Assembly: GCF_010093595.1 (NCBI RefSeq)
Contig: NW_022985437.1
Coordinates: 1,203,380-1,267,379 of the forward strand
DNA length: 64,000 nt
Source of the DNA: Mytilinidion resinicola
Taxonomy: Eukaryota; Ascomycota; Dothideomycetes; Mytilinidiales; Mytilinidiaceae
Direction: 5' to 3'
Under the pieces are notes generated by a model. It was not told where the DNA came from. It did no database searches and saw only the letters and a list, made by a program, of their open reading frames with translations. The position numbers and the translations under genes were made by a program. Each line of letters begins with the position of its first letter. The stretch's first letter is position 1. This document shows, one piece after another, positions 19,966 to 30,180 of the stretch.

Positions 19966-21431
19966 ATGCATATCCACGCTTGTCTGATCACGCTCGCTTC
20001 ATTGTCACTTTCTGCTTCTGCTTCTGTTTGTTCGAGTGGGATTTACAAGGACCTTCTTGTCTTGTCTGCTCACCCTGCCGCTGAAATCTATTGCTCTCTT
20101 CACTATCCCCTGCCGAAACACACCGTCACAGTTACCTCTACTCCGCACAAGTATGCCAACAGACACGCGCCAACCAGCGGCAAGAAATTCTCGACGACCG
20201 CTATTCCCAAAGACTGTACTGCTAAGTGGTCAAGCGCATATAAGACCGGTGGTCATTTCCTGAGCACGTTGTGCTCTTGCATCGAGACCCCAGTGACCAA
20301 AACGGTAAGAGCAGGGCCGGAGAACCGTATAGGTGTCCATATGCAAGTCTGACAGAAACCCAGCTTACCGTCACACCGGTGAAAACATCGACAAAACCAA
20401 CGTCAAGTCCAAAGAGTTCCTCTCATTCGTCGAGCAGACCAACGCCCACGCCGAGCTCGAAAAGTCTCTCTCATTCGTCGACCAAACCAGCGTCCACGCC
20501 AAGTTCGAGGAGTTCTTCTCATTCATCAATAAAGTCCACACCGAGTTCGAAGAGTACATCCCATTCTTTGATCAAACCAGCGTCCACGCCAAGTTCAAAG
20601 AGTTCCTCCCATTCATCAACCCCGCCAACGCCCACTCCGAGCTTGAAGAGTTCCTCTCATTCTTCGAGCACGTCTCATTCTTCGAGTACGTCCCATTCGT
20701 CGAGCGGCGTCTCTTCCCACACACCATCTTCTTCGGTGTCGTCCAGCCCGATATCGGTCTCTTTCACTCTGAGCTCCACGTCGTCCTCAACATCGTCCTC
20801 TACACCATCCTCCACGCCATCCTCTACGCCATCCTCTACGCCGTCGTCAACACCTTCATCGACGCTGTTCTCTACGCCTTCATCTATGCTATCGTCTACT
20901 CTATCTTCTACAGCCTCTATATCCAGCGCTATCAGCTCACCCTCTTCATCCACTGCCTCCTCAGTCACTGTCCCACCACCCACCGTCACTGTCACACCCT
21001 CGCCACCTACAGTCACTCCCTCACCACCCACGTGCCCCGGATCCGACGGTCAATGCGTTTTGACCTCAGGGGGCTATTATCTCATTTCTTGCTATCTTGA
21101 CTACGTAAGTCTTCCCATGCATATTTAAGTACTTAAACTGATTACTTTCGAGTACGGGAATGATCTACCTGAGAGCCCGCAACAGGCTGATAGCATATCT
21201 GGTTGTATCGACGAATGTAACGCACTTTCTGCCTGCGTTGCTGCTTCTTGGATCCCCCCAACTAGCGGAGGGCCTGGATTTTGCTATCTGAAAGACACTA
21301 TTACTGAGGAGCGCGCCGATACCGAAATTCAGAGTGGCAAGAAGGTGGACAGCTGCCCCGCATCGCCCGCGAAGTTGCTTCGGCGATCTAGGGGAAGGGC
21401 GCTTTCTCCACGACACGATGTAGAAGGTTAA
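19966..21431 (+). CDS. Secreted Ser/Thr-rich protein with C-terminal PAN/Apple-like Cys domain
   Basis: Three exons: 19966-20304, 20364-21104, 21153-21431 (introns 59 and 48 bp, phase 0); 452 aa. Residues 1-20 (MHIHACLITLASLSLSASAS) are a signal peptide. A short Cys-containing domain follows, ending CSCIETPVTKT. Then ~230 residues of Ser/Thr/Pro repeats (SSKSSSHSS and SSTP units) predict dense O-glycosylation. The last ~110 residues hold a compact domain: C-x5-C-x6-GYYLISCYLDYYGN, GCIDECNALSACVAASW, GFCYLKDT, ending in DSCP. Its spacing resembles PAN/Apple modules, which bind proteins or carbohydrates. No GPI signal is obvious. The ATG at 19966 is chosen because it directly starts the signal peptide. 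Confidence 0.78.
20390..20880 (+). repeat. Minisatellite-like coding repeats
   Basis: Imperfect ~45-60 bp units (...TCATTCGTCGACCAAACCAG... type) repeat from ~20390 to 20700. A 12-bp unit TCCTCTACGCCA and variants repeats at ~20800-20880. Both encode the Ser/Thr/Pro linker of the secreted protein. Confidence 0.7.
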
Positions 21432-22328
21432 GCTCCTTCTAGAGGGTCGATGTTGATATGGAATGATCATGGCCGTCGGATAAAAGGAATCTATGTCGTC
21501 TTCCGAAGACTTTGGGTTGGCACTATTTTCTCTACGGAATTCTCAAAAACGTCTCTATACATTGTGATGCCACTGCACGTGGTTTTTTAATGGAATATTA
21601 GAGAGCTGGGTTCTGAATCTTGTTCATGTCCCTCTTTATGTAATAGATAACGCTACATGGGTGCAATCGAGTACATACGATGCAAAGTGTCTCGTCGAGA
21701 GAAACGGCTAGTCTTAAATAGGATAATCAAAAGCTTGGAAATTTCTATTAAGGCATTTGGTACTGTACACTGGTGTCAATTCTTCTACGAAACGAGTTCG
21801 GTTATTGCTGTCAATTTGATTGGAATGGTGCAAATATTACGATACGTATTGCCTACCTATCTCGTGACTCCAGACCAATCATGTTGAGCGCATCTTCGCA
21901 AGAAGGATGCGTAGGGCGTTCGGCAAGCTCTCGGGGGCTGGTGGCCGAGGCGGGTGGATATCAGCCCGATTCCACTAGAAGATCCCCCGAAAGCCCTCCA
22001 GAAATCCCCATCGCTCAATTCTCGACATCCAACTTCGCGCGACCAGGAGAAAACTCGCTGCCTAGCATGGCACTGCGCGTCTACGGCCGCAGCGAGCTGC
22101 TTATTACGGCAATTCGCGTCCATGACTTCAGCGAGCTGAGGCCGCCGTCAAAGTATAAAGAGGACACTTGACCGCGAACGAGAGAACATTCATCATAACC
22201 CACAGCTTTCCACCATCAGAGACACTTATTCCTCCAACTTATACCAATCTACCGACCTAGTTCACGAGTCTATTTGAGGAACCCGGCGGACGAATTCTTT
22301 CCAATTTACTCACGTCCCAAGAATCACA
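21432..22328. other. Intergenic region
   Basis: Short overlapping frames only. The last ~170 bp is probably the 5' UTR/promoter of the NAD(P)-binding protein gene (TATAAAGAG at 22153). Confidence 0.4.
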
Positions 22329-23208
22329 ATGAGCACCACCAAGCCTACCCTCGCATTCTTCGGCGCAACAGGCGGATGCGCATCTGCTGCCCTCACCGCA
22401 GCTTTGAAAGACAACTATATAGCAACAGCTCGTATGCACCAGTACCACGCCCCTTTAACACCCAAGCATGTCTAACACGTATCCCATAGTGGCGCGCACC
22501 CCCGAGAAACTCCGCAAGATACTCGCCTCAACACCCCACTCGGTTCCTTCGTCGACCCTAAACAGCGCCCTCACAATCCTCGCCGGCAACGTCAAATCCG
22601 TGGAAGATGTCAAGAAGGCACTCGTGCCACCAACATCGCCTACTCATCTTGTTGACACGATCGTTTTTGGCGTCGGGGCCCTTCCCCGCATCAATTATTC
22701 GCTGTGGAAGCCTTTCACGCTCGATGATCCCCACGTCTGCGCGACAGGGACAGCAACCGTTCTGGCTGCTTTGACGAGTCTCGCAGACGAAGGCATTAGG
22801 ACTACCGCGAGCGGCGAGAAACCGGTGTTCGTGACGATTAGCACGACGGGTGTGACTGATGGGAAACGGGACGTGCCGTGGTTGCTCTACCCACTATACC
22901 ACTGGGCGTTGCAAGTGCCGCATGAAGACAAGAAGTCGATGGAACAACAGCTTTTTGGTGCTGCGAAGGACAGCAAGATCCGCAACTTTGTGGTCGTGCG
23001 GCCGACTTTGTTGAGCGGTGGGGCGCAGGGGGCGGATAAGGTCAGATCCGGGTGGGAATGGGGGATCAGGGGCGTTGAAGGCAGAGGGAAGGAACAGGGT
23101 CCTGCGCTGGGCTGGTATGTGGGGAAGACGGATGTTGGCCATTGGATTTTCCAAGAAGTCATCAAGAAAGGAGGATGGGAGGGCAAGTGTGCGACTTTGA
23201 CCTATTGA
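22329..23208 (+). CDS. NAD(P)-binding Rossmann protein (NmrA/averufin-oxidase-A-like)
   Basis: Two exons, 22329-22431 and 22490-23208, with a 58-bp intron; 273 aa. The N-terminus has a beta strand and glycine motif LAFFGATGGCASAAL, followed by ALARTPEKL, as in atypical short-chain dehydrogenases of the NmrA type. Later strands fit the fold (TIVFGVGALP, VFVTISTTGV, FVVVRPTLL). The classical YxxxK catalytic pair is not evident, as usual for this class, whose members act as redox sensors or as accessory oxidoreductases in secondary metabolism. A Zn2Cys6 regulator starts 0.8 kb downstream on the same strand, so a small co-regulated pair is possible, but no biosynthetic backbone gene is in the window. 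Confidence 0.82.
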
Positions 23209-24018
23209 GCATCAAGTGCGTTCCAGGTGGATCCGTAGAGCATGGCAAGGGAAGCCATGGTTTAGAGGATTTGTAAAATATGGTCCCGTTATTCTACTAA
23301 TTTCACTGTTTTAATGTCAATACCCTCAACATTCACGAACGTAATTTCGATCACCTTCGTTTCCATCTACCATTGTCACGGGCGCCTCATCACAGTTCTG
23401 AAAGTGTGAAAGATATGCAAGTTCATCTTTCCATTTAAAATCTAAACGAGCTTAGGCACACGTAAGTCCCATGGTCGCTCTGTCCATAGCAACTTTGTAT
23501 TTACTCTCTCGGTTTCTGGAAGTGTTTTAGAATTTTGTATCCGTGCTATATATTAGACTAAAAGCCAGGCCATATAATCGATACTGTACCTGCAACTTCA
23601 AGGAGACGTAGCTAACGTGCCGCATTACTAACTAAGCGGTGCTTCCTATCAAATGTCAGTCTAATATCTCGAACGGCAGCAGACTCATGGAATCACCTCA
23701 AAAGGTATCGTGGAACCACCCAAAAATTACACCAAAAAGATATGCCCTAGCAAAATATTGAACAAAGACATGGCGGAGAAGAATGAAAGAGAAGGGTTAT
23801 GCTTAAAACGTACCCCGCTAACCAGCCTATTCCCATGGAGCGGCGGCTCCTTGGGCGGATCATTCCTCAAGCTAGCAGCAAGTCAGAACACAACCTCCGA
23901 CTAGGTCCGGGAATATCGCACTCCAGTTGCACATCCATGCACAGCAAGCATGGCATGAAGCCATATGGAGGCGGCAACGACGGCAATCCGCAGAGGCCAA
24001 GGCTTAGTGACGCCCACC
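23209..24018. other. Intergenic region
   Basis: About 0.8 kb with no gene seen. An in-frame ATG at 23965 would extend the next protein by 18 residues. Confidence 0.4.
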
Positions 24019-26279
24019 ATGGCCCCGGCCGCAATCGCGCTCCCTGACAGCCGCGACGACAACACCCCGCCGCGCAAGAAACAGAAGCGCAACAAGCCCA
24101 CCCTGAGCTGCCTGGAGTGTGTCGAGCGCAAGACGAAGGTATGTGGGGATTGGTTCTTCCAATGGACGTCTGATTGACCTCGTTGGGCTTTGTAGTGTGA
24201 CAGAGGACGGCCAGGATGTCTCGCCTGCCTCAAACGTCAGTCCGAGTGTCGCTATTCCGAGGTAGCAAACCTAATAGCTTCTGCCGAGTGAGTTATGCTA
24301 GTCTCTCAGACATATTTCGTAGCGCAGGGGCCCCCGTCTCAGCAATTTAGTCAGGATATGCTCGATATGCTAACACCCGTCAGTTCCAGGCGAAGCGTCG
24401 ATCGATCGCACTCTGCTAAAGCAAAGAAGCAGAAAGAAACATCTATCACGGAGAGCGAAAATGGCAGTCTATCCCAAAAGGTGATCTTGAGTTGTGCTTC
24501 TGCGATTGGTCCGCCTCGTGTAAGCTGACTTGTTTCAGATGCCAACATCAAGATCACAGGACCGAAGTATGTCGCTTACATCAACGGCCTCATCTTCTGT
24601 CTTGCTATCAAAGATCCCGAATTCTACTCAAAGCTCGTCCATGTTTTTTGGATTGGGCTCACAGCATCCTTTCACCAATTACTGGACCAGCCAGGGCGGC
24701 TTACCCGAAGTCGTCGGAGTCCTACCAAGCAAGGACCAAGCGGATATCCTCGTGGCCAAGTACTTCGATGCCGTCGATCCAGTGTATCCCATGATACACA
24801 AACGGAACTTCCACATCGAGTATGAGCGTTTCTGGTCCTTGTCTCTCCAAGATAAGCAGATAGCCGAACCGAGTCTGCTCGCCCTGCATTTCATTATATA
24901 TGCTCTGGCAACGCAATTCATCCAAACACCATCAAACCAGGAACGAACCCAGATTGCCGAGTTCTACGTGTCAGCAGCTCAACAAGCGCTACGATTGTCT
25001 TCTTATCTGAGCCGGACATCAGTGAGGGCCATCCAAGCCATGGTACTCGTCTGCTATTTCCTCATGAACGATAATCACGCTTCGGATGCTTGGGGCTTCG
25101 GCGGTGTCTTGACTCGCCAAGCATATGCCATGGGTCTAAACCGAGATCCAGATATCGTGTGCCCCCGGTGCTCGTTGAGCGAAAGACAGCAGAAACGAAA
25201 GGTCTGGCAGGCGGTCCTATTCCAAGACACGTTCCTAACCGTGCTTCTCAAATTACCCCCAACGACGACGTTCTCGGATGTCCGAGTGGAATTACTGACC
25301 GACGACCTCGATGAGAACGTCGGAGCTGGACTAACCTCAAACGGCGGCCATGAACCTGTTATAAACCCTATGAGCATCGACAACATCGCGCCAATGTCAG
25401 ATCCACATCCGCCATACGAGCTAGCAGACCGGCAGTACATTCGTTCCATGTGGCATCTCGCCAATCTCGTGCAGCGAACGTTATGTACTCCGCGATCTCT
25501 CAACCGCCCGTTAACCAGCTCTCCGGAAGACAAGATAAACCTCATCAAAACCTACAGCGAGGTGCACGATAGTTTCCCTTCCACGTTAAAAGCATCCGAT
25601 TATGGCATGGTATCTGGCCTTGCGAGCAGCAACCCTCGCGTGTTGCGCCAATCAATGTTTTTCCGCTCGAACTACTGGCACTGCGTCATGATCATCCAAG
25701 CCGATGTCAACGACGCTGAAGGCGTTTCCTGTAATGTGCAAGGTGCTCTTGAAGCCGCACGAATGGCCTTGGCGTCCTTTTTTGACTTCTGGGAATTCTT
25801 GCGAGTCGACGCGGGGGTTTGGTGGGTTTTTCAGCACCGAGCTTTCGAGGAAGCAGTAGGACATCCAGACGCGATGTGTGTCGAACAATAGCTAATGCTT
25901 CATGTAGCTACTCATGGCCCGTATTCTTTCCGCCCAGAACGAGCCGCTCTCGCCGAACCAATTCGCTGTGCCGCCTAGCTCGGACCCTCTGTTCATGCTC
26001 GCAAAACTGGACGTGAGAAAAACTCTCGATATCCTGGAACTCGTCAGCAGTGTTGCGCCTGAGATGCAGAAAACGCGTACGGATGTGCTGCGGACCGCAT
26101 TTGAGGATATCACGTGGTGAGCGCATAGTAATCCCATTTCATACCCATGTATCCGAAATTTCATGTAATTGATCGCTAGGAAGTTTCTAACGGCGCTTGG
26201 AAAGAAGCTGTCGTCGGAGCGTTCTTACTCCTGTACATATTCCCATCCACTAATAATGTACAAGAAAAGGAAAATTTGA
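24019..26279 (+). CDS. Zn2Cys6 fungal-specific transcription factor
   Basis: Six exons inferred: 24019-24138, 24196-24287, 24351-24480, 24539-25855, 25908-26116, 26180-26279; 655 aa. The zinc cluster spans exons 1-2 with Cys31, 34, 41, 48, 51 and 58 (C-x2-C-x6-C-x6-C-x2-C-x6-C), preceded by a basic KKQKRNK stretch for nuclear import/DNA contact. A Gln/Ser-rich linker follows. Then comes the fungal-specific TF domain (about residues 150-560; typical blocks LVAKYFDAVDPVYPMIHKRNF, LARQAYAMGLNRDP-like, RRKVWQAVLFQDTFL-like). Start context at 24019 is strong (cccaccATGg). Exon 2/3 junction is my least certain: a GTGAGT donor with a TTTAG acceptor keeps the frame. Target genes unknown; the adjacent NAD(P)-binding gene is a candidate. 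Confidence 0.85.
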
Positions 26280-27108
26280 ATTCAAGCCCCTGCCGTACCA
26301 AGATCCCCCTTTTATGGACTTGGAAGTATGACGAGCGTGCTTCCTCTATAATCTCGTCTCTGTCATTGCTAGGAACTCCAAAGGAGGGAGGCCCTTTGTA
26401 GCTGTAATACTCTTGCTAACACCTCCCATCATCCCAAATCCACTACCACAACACATTCTCGAAGTTCAACCCTTGCACACTCATTCCCGGAATCTCTTTG
26501 TACCCAACCTGTTCGGTTTCAAAAATATGAGAGCTTCAAATTGTCGCGCTCCGCGTACCATGTTAGCTTGATTTCGCCCCATAGATATTTCTGGGCAAAG
26601 GCGTGGAGGGAGCTGTGCACGAAGGAAGCTTCGCAAATGTCCCAGGAATCCAGATTTTCAAAGGTCAAGGAGATGACGTCTGTGGAAGGCCTAGCAGGTT
26701 CATTGCTATTGTTGTTGAGGTAGTTGGTCTAGGACTTGGAGAGGAATGTTTTCAATTGCAAGCATCAGTTAATAGCTGGAAGCCCTGAGGCTTGATTGAG
26801 TTAAGAAAAGCATTGCCAAGCACTCATATATACTGCAGAGATAGCTTCAAAGACGGCGACGTCTGCAATGTATGTCCTTGAGGTTCACGGGCGTAAATGT
26901 GAGTTGTGAATGTGGGCCAGGGGGACTTTTGAAAAATAAAGTGAATTCTGCCAAGCCGCTAGTTCTATATAAAGACGGTGCCACGTGCAGCAGCCGGGAA
27001 CCGCCCCTGTGCCTTTTAGGTCACCTTCCAGGCCTCACTGCCTCTAAACTGCAACAACACTTCAAGCTGTACCACCGCAACCTCGCAAATGTTGAAGGGC
27101 TGGTCACC
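26280..27108. other. Intergenic region
   Basis: Short frames only. The frame of TDP1 is open upstream to 26872, but those residues do not resemble the family and lie before a strong start context at 27109. Confidence 0.4.
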
Positions 27109-29064
27109 ATGGACGCATCCGATGACGAAGATGAGCAAGTCAAGCTCGCTATTGCAATGTCTCTGCAAGAAAGCCCCAATTCGACCGTCGCTACTGGCCC
27201 ACAGCAGAATCAGTACGCATACAGTGAGGCCTTACCAAAAGAAATCACTGAAAAGTCAGTTATGACCGCCACAAGCAATTCCAAACCCGATCTTAAACAA
27301 ATGCACCTCGAACGACTCGCTCGAGATGAGGCCAGGAAGGTCGAAACAATGAGGGGAAAGAGACAGCGATCTATCTCCCCTCCTCCAATAAAGCGCCACA
27401 CGCCCGCGCCGTCAGATCGAGAACTTAAGCGGCCGAAAACAAACTCAGTTCCTGAAGTCATCGATCTCGATGCCGATACAAGGGACCCATCTCTGCGAAA
27501 ACGCTCCTTGACAATTCCCCCAACAACCCTTTCGAGCGTGTCTTCTGAAGCTCGCAAATCGGCATTAGAGTATCCACTCGGTGTAACCAAGAGGACCTGG
27601 GCATTCGGCCATGATAGGTCCAATGATATCAAGATTCAGGAAGTTCTGCAGAAGAACACTCTGACTTTCGCCGTTCTCAGCGCGTTCGACTGGGACATCG
27701 AATGGTTATTGAGAAAGTTCGAATTTCCCAGGACCAAGTTGATCTTGGTCATGCAGGCAAAAGGAAAAGCAGCACAAGACCAGCATCGCAAAGATGCTGA
27801 AGACCTTACCAATCTAGAACTTTGTTTCCCAGACATGTCAGGGCAAATCAACTGCATGCACAGCAAATTAATGCTGTTATTTCACCCTACGCATCTCCGT
27901 GTTGTGGTCCCGACCGCTAACCTGAACTCGTATGATTGGGGTGAGACGGGGATCATGGAGAATGTAGGTCATAGAAGCCTATCTTAAAGACGGTGCTAAC
28001 ATATGCAGTCTGTCTTTCTCGTCGACTTGCCCCGACGTTCTGGCAAAGATGCCGACGCTGAGCTGACTCCCTTTGCTAAAGAACTTTTTCACTTTGTTCG
28101 GGCAAAAGGGCTGCCGGAGAAAGTTCTCAAAGGCCTCAAGAACTTCGACTATTCCAGAACTAATCATCTGGCCTTCGTTCATACAATGTAAATTCCCCAC
28201 CTGTCAAGTTGTAGTAAAGTTGCTGATTATATACAGTGGAGGGTCTCACCATGGCGAAGACCTCAAGAGAACCGGTATACCCGGCCTTAGCAGAGCGGTC
28301 CGGAGTCTCAATCTGGAAACCGACAATCTAGAGGTCGACTTCACAGCGTCTTCCATCGGGTCCTTGAACGACGCGTTTCTGAAGAATGTTTACTTTGGTG
28401 CGAAAGGAGAGGCCCCGGCACAGATCATCGCCCGCGACGTACCGAAGGCATTCCGCGACAAGTTTCGTATCTATTTTCCACTTCACGAAACAGTCCTGAA
28501 GACCATAGGTGGGATAGACAATGCCGGTACGAACTGCCTGCAAGCTAGCTACTATAGCAACAGTCGCTTCCCAAAGGAGTGCATGCATGATTACAAGTCA
28601 ATCAGAACAGGATTGCTAAGCCACAACAAGGTTCGAAGGATCCTTGATATCACTCGTTCGCTAAGCTGACTATGATCTAGATTCTGTTCGCTCGTGGCCA
28701 GCGCGTGTCAAGAGATGGTCATGCCACCAACGTGGCGTGGGCATATGTCGGCAGCGCCAACGTTTCAGAAAGCGCCTGGGGAAAGCTATTGATGGATAAG
28801 TCCAAGAAGGCTGAGAAGTTGAACTGCCGGAACTGGGAATGCGGCGTGCTCATTGCGATCCCACCAGCGAAGCTCAACACTTGCAAGACTCTCGAGGGCC
28901 TGGTCCCCATGGACGTGTTTGCGGGACACGTCGATGTACCCTTTGAGTATCCTGGGGAGAAGTATGGAGCAAAGAAGCCTTGGTAAGATCATTTTTATTT
29001 CCTTCCAATGCTCAAGGAGGCCTGGGACTAACCTGTGCATAGGTTCTTCATGGAGCGTCACTAA
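27109..29064 (+). CDS. TDP1: Tyrosyl-DNA phosphodiesterase 1 with N-terminal UIM
   Basis: Five exons: 27109-27963, 28009-28187, 28237-28630, 28681-28982, 29043-29064; 583 aa. TDP1 hydrolyses the bond between a topoisomerase I tyrosine and a DNA 3' end, repairing stalled cleavage complexes in the nucleus. The two HKD half-sites are present: H251-x-K253 (CMHSKLMLLFH) and H474-x-K476 (SHNK, split by intron 3), the latter followed by the family block GSANVSESAWG. Residues ~5-22 (EDEQVKLAIAMSLQES) match the ubiquitin-interacting motif, as described for some fungal TDP1-like proteins. A basic linker with SPPPIKRHTP sits between. The last exon encodes only WFFMERH and could be missed by gene finders. 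A 45-bp intron is at the lower end of the range. Assignment is firm. Confidence 0.93.
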
Positions 29065-29100
29065 CGTAGAACCTATAATTCTCACTTCTCTTCTTTTCTA

Positions 29101-29108
29101 TTTCTTAT
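29101..29108. repeat. Left 8-bp target-site duplication (TTTCTTAT)
   Basis: TTTCTTAT directly flanks the left inverted repeat; an identical copy lies at 29847-29854. Confidence 0.85.
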
Positions 29109-29300
29109 GGCCAGTGCTACGTGTACGACCCCTTTTTGCTGCTTGTACGATGTCCTTTTGCTGCACGTACGACACCCCCCCTAGCAGCCTCTTCACCGCG
29201 TTTTAATTGGCTTGGAGGGCTCGGATGTTCCTCCGGCCATTCACTCTTACGTATATTTGCACGTGCAGCCTTTCCCTTTCATCTACAGCCTTCCCATTTT

Positions 29301-29356
29301 GTATAGCTACGTGTATAGCTACGTGTATAGCTACGTGCCTACGTGCCTACGTGCCT
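29301..29356 (+). repeat. Short tandem repeats inside the transposon
   Basis: Three copies of GTATAGCTACGT followed by GCCTACGT twice and a partial copy. They sit just inside the left TIR. Confidence 0.85.
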
Positions 29357-29428
29357 AGGAGAATGCCTAAACCGTCGATTTCGCACCTAATAGAGGCCCT
29401 CTCTCCATCGCCCCTGGCCTACAAGCAC

Positions 29429-29713
29429 CTACGTAAAGTCCTCATTAACGAGATCCTCCGCATACTCATCAAAGCCCTCATCAGCCGCCTCACGAGCTGC
29501 CTCACGAGGCTGCGGCAGGCCTGTCGACTGCGCTGTACTTCCTGCGACAGGCTGTAAACCCCGTACCTGCGCTTCTAGTAGCGCAATCTTCCGCTCAAGG
29601 TTTGCCTTGGTATTCGCACGTCGCTTCTTTGTAGGACCTCCTGGTGTTGAGTTCTTAGGTGGCCTACCGCGCTTCCTAGGCGGCTGATTGATATACGCAT
29701 TTGGAATCTATCG
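29429..29713 (-). pseudogene. Fragment of a transposon-encoded protein
   Basis: Open after TAG at about 29714 to TAG at 29429. It encodes an AT-hook-like RKRGRPPK, a basic stretch KKRRANTKA, a short coiled coil LERKIALLEAQV and an acidic tail DEYAEDLVNEDFT. No ATG start and no catalytic residues. It looks like one terminus of a transposase left inside a deletion derivative. Confidence 0.45.
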
Positions 29714-29846
29714 ATGCTCCGGAGTAGTCGGCCCGATAAGCGAGCCAATTAAAACGCGGTGAAGGGGCTGCTAGGGGGGGTGTCGTACGTGCAGCAAAAG
29801 GACATCGTACAAGCAGCAAAAAGGGGTCGTACACGTAGCACTGGCC

Positions 29847-29854
29847 TTTCTTAT
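29847..29854. repeat. Right 8-bp target-site duplication (TTTCTTAT)
   Basis: Identical to 29101-29108 and directly abutting the right inverted repeat. Confidence 0.85.
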
Positions 29855-30180
29855 CTCTGGCATAATTCAGCGGCATTTAGACGGAGTTAGGCACGGACAG
29901 CGAAGAGGCCATGTCCACGGAGCATCAGAACTTCCAGACTCTGCATAAAATGCACCGATCGTCCTAGATAAACGAGATCAATACACTATCAGTCGTATCT
30001 TTCCGGAACAATGTCACCAATTTCGGTGGTATACGTACAACTTTATCAAGATTACTGACAGGAGACTCTGCCACCTAGCCCTATGCCTCGCATCAAAACT
30101 GCCGATGCATTCACTCGGCAACTGGGAGCCTGAAAAGCGTGCACAACTTCGCCTAATCGCCATATAGAGGTGACGTGCCG
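29855..30180. other. Intergenic region
   Basis: Nothing recognised; promoter side of the F-box-like gene. Confidence 0.35.

Larger units (their letters stand above)
29109..29846. mobile_element. 738-bp non-autonomous DNA transposon (8-bp TSD, hAT-like)
   Basis: Terminal inverted repeats of 104 bp (29109-29212 and 29743-29846) match at 103 of 104 positions, begin GGCCAGTGCTACGTG, and are flanked by the identical 8-bp duplication TTTCTTAT. An 8-bp duplication is typical of the hAT superfamily; Tc1/mariner would give TA and Mutator-like elements 9 bp or more. The interior contains a minus-strand fragment (29429-29713) reading like a piece of transposon protein and a short tandem repeat, but no transposase. 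It inserted 37 bp beyond the TDP1 stop codon, so it may supply or alter the TDP1 3' end. Near-identical TIRs suggest recent movement. Confidence 0.88.

Noticed and set aside
20675..21031. Acidic 118-codon minus-strand frame
   Set aside because: Antisense of Ser/Thr/Pro repeats automatically gives Glu/Asp/Gly/Val repeats.
20333..21100. 255-codon alternative plus-strand frame over the Ser/Thr repeat gene
   Set aside because: It is the second frame of a tandem repeat; the Ser/Thr frame joins a signal-peptide exon and a Cys-rich exon by good introns.
29301..29356. Possible CRISPR-like or regulatory array in short repeats
   Set aside because: Units are only 8-12 bp, directly abutting without spacers, and inside a eukaryotic transposon.
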